Shown here one piece after another: positions 1 through 5,815 of a DNA stretch of 5,974 nucleotides. The notes under the pieces are model-generated. The model searched no databases. It saw only the letters and a program-made list of their open reading frames with translations, and was not told the DNA's origin. The stretch is taken from NCBI GenBank assembly GCA_016783865.1, contig JADHVS010000260.1:1-5974 (forward strand). Reading direction: 5' to 3'. Positions within the stretch are counted from its first letter, which is position 1. Each line of letters opens with the position of its first letter. The DNA is from Bacteroidales bacterium (GTDB lineage Bacteria > Bacteroidota > Bacteroidia > Bacteroidales > SM23-62). The position numbers were made by a program, and so were the translations under genes.

Positions 1-538
1 GCCCTGTGCTGTATTCCTCCCAGTTTTTTCCCGGTAAACGAATATACCAGTATATCTTTGGCTCTATTCCCGGGATCAGGTCAACTCCATAAGCCACATC
101 CCCGGTAAAACCTTCCGCTTCAATAACATCCTGTGGATGTTTCAATATCATTACCCGTGGCAGGGAAGCAGTTATGTATGCCGGAAGGCTGTTCTCTATT
201 AGCATTTCAAATGTCACTTCACAAAAGAACCTGTACCCGTCCAATCCATATGCCTCCTTTGCACTCATTTCAAGTACAGGGCTGATTGCCTCTTTAACAG
301 GGTCAGGAAGTGCTTGCGCCGGAGCCTGCATGAACCACTGGTAAGTAACGGGGGTTCCAGGTACTGCCTCAACAGTGAATGTAACCGTATCAACCTGCCC
401 TTCCTCAACGACCACATCTCTCGGATGGCCAATGATCAGCTGGTAGGCCTGGGCATCAGCTTCTGCCCATGTAAGTATCATCATAACCATCGCCAGTGCG
501 ATAGTAAACGCCTGCTGTGTCAAATTCATTCTTTTCAT
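1..538 (-). CDS. Secreted Ig-like domain protein, N-terminal part (runs off the left edge)
   Basis: The frame is open from the ATG at 538 to position 1, giving 179 codons with no stop, so the C-terminus lies outside the window. Residues 1-30 look like a signal peptide: MKR at the start, a hydrophobic core near residues 10-25, and likely cleavage near ADA-Q (28-30). Two Ig-like repeats follow. The first (about 35-127) has HPRDVVVEEG, then the core tryptophan in TYQWF (W68), then the DGYRFFC strand with C106. The second begins HPQDVIEAEG (134-143) and reaches IYWYI (W164) before the edge. Such modules are common in secreted or surface adhesion proteins of Bacteroidota; the ligand cannot be told. 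A second ATG at 529 is a possible start, but 538 gives the better signal peptide. No ribosome binding site is obvious. I am confident it is a real exported protein, less so of the Ig family. Confidence 0.8.
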   Translation of the reverse strand, partial: MKRMNLTQQAFTIALAMVMMILTWAEADAQAYQLIIGHPRDVVVEEGQVDTVTFTVEAVPGTPVTYQWFMQAPAQALPDPVKEAISPVLEMSAKEAYGLDGYRFFCEVTFEMLIENSLPAYITASLPRVMILKHPQDVIEAEGFTGDVAYGVDLIPGIEPKIYWYIRLPGKNWEEYSTG

Positions 539-600
539 AATCGTTTCGTTTATTATTCTCGAGTTATAGTTTTTTTATATAAATAATTTGGGATTGACTC

Positions 601-622
601 TCCTCGCAGCAAGCTGCGAGGA
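601..622. repeat. REP-like palindrome, copy 1
   Basis: TCCTCGCAGC (601-610) is followed by AA and then its exact reverse complement GCTGCGAGGA (613-622), a perfect 10-bp stem. It shares the core GCAGCAAGCT with the hairpin at 664-683, and both are followed by GAAT. It has no T-run after it, so it is less likely a terminator than a dispersed palindromic repeat. Confidence 0.7.
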
Positions 623-651
623 ATCATCGATCCTTTATATAAATTTTAAAT

Positions 652-694
652 TGCGCTCGCTAACCCCGCAGCAAGCTACGGGGAATGCGCTCGC
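652..694. repeat. REP-like palindrome, copy 2, with flanking 9-base direct repeats
   Basis: CCCCGCAGC (664-672), AA, GCTACGGGG (675-683) form a 9-bp stem with one C-A mismatch (669/678). The hairpin is bracketed by direct repeats of TGCGCTCGC at 652-660 and 686-694. Together with copy 1 it resembles the paired REP/BIME arrangements that are mobilised by IS200-like REP-associated tyrosine transposases. No such transposase gene is in the window, so the mobile origin is inferred. Confidence 0.6.
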
Positions 695-780
695 AGTATT
701 CAAATATCCTGATTCTGAAGATTAACCCCAAATAATCACTAAAATTAAGCAATATTCTTCGTGAAGTAAAGTTTTTAGTC

Positions 781-804
781 AAAAAAAACAGCCTAAGGTG
801 CTGT
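781..804 (-). terminator. Intrinsic-terminator-like hairpin on the minus strand
   Basis: Read on the minus strand, ACAGC (804-800), a 7-base loop, and GCTGT (792-788) are followed directly by a run of eight T (788-781, the first shared with the stem end). The stem is only 5 bp, so the termination strength is doubtful. It lies more than 240 bases upstream of the Ig-like gene and downstream of no visible minus-strand gene. Confidence 0.4.
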
Positions 805-884
805 GGTTAAGGAAGTTTCCGATAATTTATTTTTATCTTCCAAACGTATTCTATCTGGTTAATCTTGAATTAATTGGTTTTGTA

Positions 885-926
885 AGATAAATCGTTTTTA
901 TCTAATTGGCATTTTAGGCAAATGTC
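885..926. other. Two adjacent short stem-loops
   Basis: AGATAAA (885-891), loop TCGTT, TTTATCT (897-903) is a perfect 7-bp stem. Four bases later, GGCATTT (908-914), loop TAGGC, AAATGTC (920-926) is a 7-bp stem with one G-T pair. Both have 5-base loops and the same size. They could be protein binding sites or structure in a leader RNA; in AT-rich DNA the first could be chance. Confidence 0.35.
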
Positions 927-1055
927 ATTCATCAAAAAAATATGTACAATAATCAATTAAAACGGTGATTTAATAAAATAAACATGATTATTTTTCAGTT
1001 TTGATCAGCCCTGAAAATCTACCCCAACATTGTCATAAAACTAATTTTCTGCCGT

Positions 1056-1079
1056 CTACTGACTACTGACTACTGACTG
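1056..1079. repeat. Three tandem copies of a heptamer plus a partial fourth
   Basis: CTACTGA occurs three times without error at 1056-1062, 1063-1069 and 1070-1076, followed by CTG (1077-1079). The array ends 19 bases before the candidate -7 promoter element, which is where a -33 element would sit. A change in copy number would therefore change the sequence upstream of the promoter core. Confidence 0.85.
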
Positions 1080-1098
1080 CTTTTTCCATAAAGTTATG

Positions 1099-1106
1099 TA
1101 TTTTTG
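1099..1106 (+). promoter_or_regulatory. Candidate Bacteroidota promoter -7 element (TAnnTTTG)
   Basis: TATTTTTG fits the TAnnTTTG consensus of the Bacteroidota primary sigma factor and would put the transcript start about 25-30 bases before the ATG at 1140. No clear TTTG -33 box is seen 19-21 bases upstream, where the heptamer array lies. In a T-rich stretch the match could be accidental. Confidence 0.35.
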
Positions 1107-1139
1107 AAAGTCAGTATATTTTCGTATGTTTAATACGCA

Positions 1140-3668
1140 ATGAAAATTACCAGATTTACCCTGATATTATTATTTCTGTTCCTTTTTTCCGGGACCAGCA
1201 CTTTTGCGCAGGACCAGCTAAAAATTGACAGTCTTTCTGCCTTGCTGCTGTCAGCAGAAGGGGAAGAACGATTGACTTTGCTAATTGACTTGTCAATCGA
1301 ACTCAACAGGGTTGATCCCGAGCAAAGTTTTGATTATGCAGAAGATGCACTCCGGCTTGCCAGACAGATTGGAAAGACTGAATTAATCTACGAGGCTATG
1401 GTAAACCAGGGGGCGCATTACCAGGGGCGTTATATGGATAAAGATGCCTTAAGAACTTTTGAAGAAGCCCTGGCTTTTTGCGAAGAGAAGGATTACATAA
1501 AAGGTAAAGCAGATGTCCTGTATCGCATTGGAAGATTATACTTTTGGATGCGGGATTATGATCAGTCAGACGATTATCTCAATCAATCGATTGCCATAGC
1601 ACGCGATATCAAAGATTTAAGTATTGAGGCTCAGGTCCTGCGTGCCCAGGCCTCAAACCTGGCCAGGCGGGCACAATTTGAAGAAGCTTTTGAAAAATAC
1701 AATTCTTCTATTGAGGTTGCTACCGAGGCAAATGACCATGAAATACTTGCTCTTTGTTATTCTGAGATTGGTGGATTGTATTTCGGCCAGGGTGATTTTG
1801 AAGAGGCCATAATGAATTACCAGGAAGCAAAAAAATACCGGTTACAGCTTGGCAAAATGAAGGATGCGGCATGGATGGATGCTTTCGTTGGAAATTGTTA
1901 TACCTCCTTAGCGAGGTATAACCAGGCCCTCGAAAGCTATCTAGCCGCCCTGCCAGTATTTGAAGAATATAATGATACCAGGGGAATTTCCAATGTTTAT
2001 AACGGGATGGCCATCATTTATGAGGCTCAGAATTTTTATGAAAAAGCAGAAGAATTCTATTTAAAAAAACTGGAAATCTCCCGGGCTATGGGAGATCAGA
2101 GTGAGATAGCTCTTACACTGAACAACCTGGGGATTCTATTTTCAAAACAGGCTTTTGATACGATCAGCTCAGTTTATGGGCAGGAAATCCTTGATTCAAT
2201 CATTGAGGAACCCACCGATAAATATTTACAATATTATAGCAAAGCGATTAATTACTTCCAGCAATCACTTGAAATTACCAGGGAACTAAATAACCAGCAG
2301 CAGATTGCCCAAACCTTGAATAACATAGGGCTCAACTACCTTCATTCGGGTAAACTCGATCTTGCTGAAAGCTATTTTGAACAGTCCCTGGTGATCAGTG
2401 AAGAATTGCAGGACGCCAGAGAACTTGCCATGTGTTACTTGAACCTGGGGGGAATCAACCTGCATAAAGGAATGTACGACAGGGCATTGAATGATTTAAA
2501 TCAAAGCCTTGATTATGCACTTGAGATCAATGTATTAGACATTATTGAGACCGTGTATCTCAATATGTCCCAGGTGTATGAACGGCTGAATAATCACCGG
2601 AGGGCACTGGATTATTACAAACTTCATAGTTCGATAAAAGATTCCATCACAAACAAGTCCACACGCGATGCCATGGCTGATATGCAGGTAAAGTATGAAA
2701 CCGATGTGCTGGAAAAAAACAACCAGCTATTAATGACTAAATCAGAACTGGATGGAGCACGGCTCAGGCAACAGCGGATCGCAATCATCTTCTTCATTTT
2801 TGTCTTGTTAGCTATTTCCGGAATGGGGGTTCTGCTGATCCGTCAAAGTAATCAGCGTAAGCGTACCAATAAGGAACTATCGCAAAAAAACGATCTGATC
2901 ACAGAACAAAAGAAAGAGATCACCGACAGCATTCACTATGCCAGCCGGATCCAGTCGGCCCTGATGCCACCGGGTGATTATATCGACAAACTTATCCCCG
3001 AGCGGTTTATCCTTTATATGCCCCGTGATATTGTAAGTGGTGACTATTACTGGCTCACTGAGAAAAATGAAAAGGTGGTCTGCATTGCAGCCGACTGCAC
3101 CGGGCACGGGGTACCAGGCGCATTCATGAGCATGCTGGGCATATCCTTCCTGAACGAAATTGTAAGCAGGCATGAAGAAGTTCATACGGATGTTATCCTG
3201 AATGAACTCCGGGCCCAGGTGATCAAGTCATTGCACCAGACCGGTAAGGAAGGCGGAAGCCAGGATGGTATGGATGTCGCCCTGTTTATCCTCGATCTCA
3301 AAAAGATGACCCTTGAATTTTCCGGGGCCAATAATCCATTGTTCCTTTTCCGCAATGGTGAGATGATCGAACTGAAATCGGACAAAATGCCAATTGGAAT
3401 ACATACAAGGGCCGACATACCTTTTACACGCCACAATATTGAAATAGAGAAGAATGATATGATCTATACCTTTTCTGATGGTTACCCCGATCAGTTTGGC
3501 GGGCCACACCAGAAAAAATTCATGATCAAGAACTTCAAGAAACTGCTTGCCGAGATCCATAATGATCCGCCCGAAGCACAGAAGAAAGCCCTGATTGACT
3601 CTCTGAACAGCTGGATGACTGAGACCGAGCAGGTCGATGATATCATCGTTATCGGTGTCCGGATCTGA
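1140..3668 (+). CDS. TPR-repeat, membrane-anchored SpoIIE-family (PP2C-type) protein phosphatase
   Basis: An intact 842-residue sensor-phosphatase. A signal peptide (about 1-23, ending TFAQ) is followed by roughly eleven TPR units (about 55-500) that should lie in the periplasm. A coiled coil leads to one membrane helix (547-567), and a second coiled coil (about 570-600) leads into the cytoplasmic catalytic domain, which opens with SIHYASRIQSALMPP (597-611). Metal-binding signatures are all present: SGDYYW (D635), ADCTGHGVPG (D652), DGMD (D709, D712), SDGYPDQFGG (D780) and VDD (D833, D834). Known family members dephosphorylate serine/threonine on anti-sigma-factor antagonists, releasing a sigma factor; that role here is inferred, and no partner is encoded nearby. 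One TPR (about 325-385) carries an extra stretch of about 27 residues (340-366) between its two helices. No ribosome binding site precedes the ATG, which is usual in this phylum. The stop codon abuts the stop of the convergent regulator gene. Confidence 0.95.
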   Translation: MKITRFTLILLFLFLFSGTSTFAQDQLKIDSLSALLLSAEGEERLTLLIDLSIELNRVDPEQSFDYAEDALRLARQIGKTELIYEAMVNQGAHYQGRYMDKDALRTFEEALAFCEEKDYIKGKADVLYRIGRLYFWMRDYDQSDDYLNQSIAIARDIKDLSIEAQVLRAQASNLARRAQFEEAFEKYNSSIEVATEANDHEILALCYSEIGGLYFGQGDFEEAIMNYQEAKKYRLQLGKMKDAAWMDAFVGNCYTSLARYNQALESYLAALPVFEEYNDTRGISNVYNGMAIIYEAQNFYEKAEEFYLKKLEISRAMGDQSEIALTLNNLGILFSKQAFDTISSVYGQEILDSIIEEPTDKYLQYYSKAINYFQQSLEITRELNNQQQIAQTLNNIGLNYLHSGKLDLAESYFEQSLVISEELQDARELAMCYLNLGGINLHKGMYDRALNDLNQSLDYALEINVLDIIETVYLNMSQVYERLNNHRRALDYYKLHSSIKDSITNKSTRDAMADMQVKYETDVLEKNNQLLMTKSELDGARLRQQRIAIIFFIFVLLAISGMGVLLIRQSNQRKRTNKELSQKNDLITEQKKEITDSIHYASRIQSALMPPGDYIDKLIPERFILYMPRDIVSGDYYWLTEKNEKVVCIAADCTGHGVPGAFMSMLGISFLNEIVSRHEEVHTDVILNELRAQVIKSLHQTGKEGGSQDGMDVALFILDLKKMTLEFSGANNPLFLFRNGEMIELKSDKMPIGIHTRADIPFTRHNIEIEKNDMIYTFSDGYPDQFGGPHQKKFMIKNFKKLLAEIHNDPPEAQKKALIDSLNSWMTETEQVDDIIVIGVRI

Positions 3669-4262
3669 TTAACTCATCCCGAACCATTTCTTAAACTCCC
3701 CTACCCGTTCGCGGCTTACAATCAGCTCGTTCTCAAAGTCTTTGTTTAAAACCACTTTCAGGCGGCTGTTGGAGTAGACTATGACATCATTGATTACATT
3801 TATGTTGACTATATAGGTGCGGTTTAACCTGAAAAAAATCCCCGGGTCGAGCACTTCCTGCAAATCTTCCATCCTGATCCTTTGTTCCGGCAAAGCCAGG
3901 TTTTCCCTCATTGTGATAAGTTTCTGCATACTCTTATATAGCTCATCATAGGAGAATGGTTTGAGCAGGTAGTCAATTGAATTTACCTTAAAAGCCTCCA
4001 GGGCATATTCATTATAGGCTGTGGTAAAGATCACCGGGGTATTGATGGTCACCTGACGAAATATTTCAAGACTCAATCCGTCCGTCAGACGAATATCCAT
4101 AAAAACGAGATCCGGCTGGAAAGTCGCCTGCTGAAACCACTCTACCGACGATTTCACCGAGCCGAGCTTACCAACGATTTCTATCTCCGGATCGTACCGT
4201 TTCAGCAGTGCTTCAAGCTTCTGCGAAGCAGGGGCCTCATCTTCAATTATAACAATTTTCAT
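3669..4262 (-). CDS. LytTR-family response regulator with a truncated DNA-binding domain
   Basis: The 197-residue product starts MKIVIIEDE, the standard receiver start. The receiver (1-118) is complete: acidic pair E7/D8, phospho-acceptor D56 in VFMDIRL, T80/T81 and K101 in LLKPF. The C-terminal part (139-197) matches the second half of a LytTR domain: DPGIFFRLNRTYIVN, NSRLKVVL, and ELIVSRERVGEFKKW. The first half of LytTR, which normally lies between the linker and DPxxFFR, is absent: MEDLQEVL runs straight into DPGIFF near residues 132-140. Usual relatives are about 240-250 residues, so about 45-50 are missing, and DNA binding is doubtful. It is last in the operon. An in-frame ATG at 4280 would add six residues and overlap the HK2 stop by 8 bases (ATGAATAA), so coupling from there is possible; I chose 4262 for its family-like start. 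The receiver call is certain; whether the protein works is not. Confidence 0.88.
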   Translation of the reverse strand: MKIVIIEDEAPASQKLEALLKRYDPEIEIVGKLGSVKSSVEWFQQATFQPDLVFMDIRLTDGLSLEIFRQVTINTPVIFTTAYNEYALEAFKVNSIDYLLKPFSYDELYKSMQKLITMRENLALPEQRIRMEDLQEVLDPGIFFRLNRTYIVNINVINDVIVYSNSRLKVVLNKDFENELIVSRERVGEFKKWFGMS

Positions 4263-4272
4263 ATTATTGGCT

Positions 4273-5043
4273 TTATTCATCTGAAAGTGACAAGATGGGA
4301 ATGTTATACTTCCTGATGCCATCCTTATATTCTGTGGTGATATCCCTTCCACAGAAATAATTATATGTATTGTTCATCATATGCATCTTCCCGGAATTGA
4401 ATCTTTCACCATCCAGAATTACATTTGTTATGTAGGACATTGTGATGGCATCCGATCCTTCAATATCAACAACCAACTTCAGGGGCTGATACTCGCTGAT
4501 AATTGTATTGAAAATAATCTCCTCAGCTATAAACACAAGAGTACCCGGGACCAGGAAACCCTCCAGTAGAATTTCAGGCAGGTTAATTTTCAGGACAAGA
4601 CTTTTCTGATACCTGAAGAGGTTATAATGACTCAGGTAATATACATTGATCATAAAATAGAACAGGATAAAGATCAGGCTGAATGCAATCCATTCAGAGA
4701 TGAACCTGCTGTAGCCTATGATTATTTTGAAATAACCTGTCACCAGGAGGGTAACCAGGAGAGAGGTTATAACCAATGTATGTACGAACTGCATTCCCTG
4801 GCGCAACCTGTATCCATTGTCAAATGGCAGATATCTGCCAAGCAACCTGACCAGTACCACATAAGATTCAGATATGCAATAGGATAAAATAATTGTAAAC
4901 AGGGCTTCCTGGCTGAAAAAGTTTTCCTGAAGCTGATCCAGGCTGTCAAATACCATCAGGATCAGTAAATAGATTACTGAACCTGAAAGCAGAGGAAATA
5001 CAATCCTGTAAATCCTGTTCCTTATAAAACCTTTATCCCTCAT
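4273..5043 (-). CDS. Four-helix membrane protein with a degenerate histidine-kinase ATPase domain, no phospho-acceptor domain (HK2)
   Basis: A 256-residue protein starting MRDKGFIRN. Four hydrophobic helices are visible at about 14-32, 46-66, 84-105 and 115-136, the layout of the sensor half of Bacteroidota LytS-type kinases. After helix 4, YQKSL (145-149) runs straight into LKINLPEILLEG, which resembles the beginning of the ATPase domain, so the usual PHFLFN phospho-acceptor domain (about 95 residues) is missing. The ATPase-like part (150-250) keeps the family's length and ending (KYNIPIL) but not its active residues: the N-box is AEEIIFNTIIS (173-183) instead of VENAIKHN, and the glycine-rich GIGLxN box reads GKMHMMNN (218-225). 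It should be a pseudokinase or sensory subunit in the inner membrane. The ATG at 5043 overlaps the HK1 stop by 11 bases (ATGAGGGATAA). A TTG one codon upstream is less likely. Confidence 0.8.
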   Translation of the reverse strand: MRDKGFIRNRIYRIVFPLLSGSVIYLLILMVFDSLDQLQENFFSQEALFTIILSYCISESYVVLVRLLGRYLPFDNGYRLRQGMQFVHTLVITSLLVTLLVTGYFKIIIGYSRFISEWIAFSLIFILFYFMINVYYLSHYNLFRYQKSLVLKINLPEILLEGFLVPGTLVFIAEEIIFNTIISEYQPLKLVVDIEGSDAITMSYITNVILDGERFNSGKMHMMNNTYNYFCGRDITTEYKDGIRKYNIPILSLSDE

Positions 5044-5815
5044 CAATAGGTTTCAACAATGGTATGCCCACAATAAAAAACGAATTCTTCCCGATCACTA
5101 TTTTTTTACTTGTCAAATAAAAATAGCGCCGTTTGATGTTTTCCAATCCTATCTGGTGCGAACCTGCCGGAACCGGATTTTCAACCAGCATATGTACACT
5201 CAACGGGGGAACCAACTTCCCATTTATGCCTACATCCACATCCACATTTATTTCCATCGCCTTTTCGTATCTGACCGACATCAGAAAGCCATAAGATTCG
5301 ACCAGTTCAAGTTCCGCATTCAGAGGGATCAATTGTTTGTCGTGATACTTCAGGACCGATTGATAGGTTAAGGCCAGCTTCCTGATAAAATTTTCGGCCA
5401 AATCGCTGCTGCGGTAGATGAGTGAGGAAATGGTATTTAAAGAATTAAAAAGGAAATGAGGACTCATCTGTTTCTTCAAGGCTTCAAACTGAAGGTTTAG
5501 CTGTTCCCTCATGATCCTTGCAGTTTCAATCTGTCCGGTAGTGTATTTTTTATAGGTATGAACGGCAAAATCAATCACCGTAAAAGCGATGATTGATACA
5601 AATAATAGGATTAACAACTTAAGCAGGGGATCGCGATAAGTTACTACAAACTCTGCAAATGTATAGTCAGCATGAAACAAAGCTTTGTATAATGATCCAA
5701 ACGCAGCAAATAATCCAAGGCCAATAATCAGGTTAATCAATGATCCAATCCCAAACCGCAGGTTGGTGCTCCCGTGCCATGGGAAAATGGATTCTATCTT
5801 ACTCCCCGCATACAA
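5033..5815 (-). CDS. LytS-type sensor histidine kinase with an internally shortened ATPase domain (HK1)
   Basis: A 260-residue product if translation starts at the TTG at 5815. Two membrane helices (about 23-47 and 64-86) precede a linker helix and the His_kinase domain with KKQMSPHFLFNSLN, phospho-acceptor H120, and the following ESYGFLMSVRYEKA segment (173-186). The ATPase domain starts normally with LVPPLSVHMLVEN (201-213), then jumps through PVPAGS to HQIGLENIKRRY (220-231) and the terminal FIVGIPLL (247-254). About 30-35 residues that carry the rest of the N-box (AIKHN) and the next strands are missing, so ATP binding is unlikely. Relatives usually have four helices and about 340 residues; the FPWHGS motif (11-16), which normally follows helix 2, is near the N-terminus here, so helices 1-2 are also missing. 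No ATG is available in the open frame before residue 102, hence the TTG. It overlaps the upstream gene's end by 22 bases and HK2 by 11. Confidence 0.82.
   Translation of the reverse strand: MYAGSKIESIFPWHGSTNLRFGIGSLINLIIGLGLFAAFGSLYKALFHADYTFAEFVVTYRDPLLKLLILLFVSIIAFTVIDFAVHTYKKYTTGQIETARIMREQLNLQFEALKKQMSPHFLFNSLNTISSLIYRSSDLAENFIRKLALTYQSVLKYHDKQLIPLNAELELVESYGFLMSVRYEKAMEINVDVDVGINGKLVPPLSVHMLVENPVPAGSHQIGLENIKRRYFYLTSKKIVIGKNSFFIVGIPLLKPIDEG

Larger units (their letters stand above)
539..1139. other. 600-base AT-rich intergenic region between divergent genes
   Basis: There is no convincing coding sequence here on either strand. The region separates the leftward Ig-like gene from the rightward TPR/SpoIIE gene, so it should hold the promoters of both. 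From left to right it contains two REP-like palindromes (601-694), a terminator-like hairpin on the minus strand (781-804), two adjacent stem-loops (885-926), three tandem heptamers (1056-1079) and a TAnnTTTG element (1099-1106). I found no TAnnTTTG element on the minus strand for the leftward gene. The rest is AT-rich with no pattern I could name. Confidence 0.8.

Noticed and set aside
314..586. 90-codon plus-strand open frame
   Set aside because: It lies antisense to the Ig-like gene and has no family features, while the minus-strand frame has a signal peptide and domain motifs.
601..622. Terminator for a plus-strand transcript
   Set aside because: The stem is strong but is followed by GAATCATCGAT, not a T-run, and there is no plus-strand gene before it.
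601..694. CRISPR-like repeat pair
   Set aside because: Only two imperfect palindromes without a regular spacer series or cas genes; REP-like elements fit better.
1624..1812. 62-codon plus-strand frame inside the TPR region
   Set aside because: Alternative frame of the phosphatase gene, with no protein-like motifs.
2877..3560. Three minus-strand open frames of 84-110 codons
   Set aside because: All are antisense to the conserved SpoIIE catalytic domain and have no recognisable features.
4263..4352. N-terminal extension of the response regulator to a start at 4352
   Set aside because: The extra residues overlap HK2 coding sequence in another frame and do not resemble a receiver; the domain begins at MKIVIIEDE.
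4381..4887. Plus-strand frames of 62 and 86 codons
   Set aside because: Antisense to HK2; the minus-strand frame has four membrane helices and family-like endings.
5044..5046. TTG start for HK2 one codon upstream
   Set aside because: An ATG follows immediately at 5043 and is the better start.
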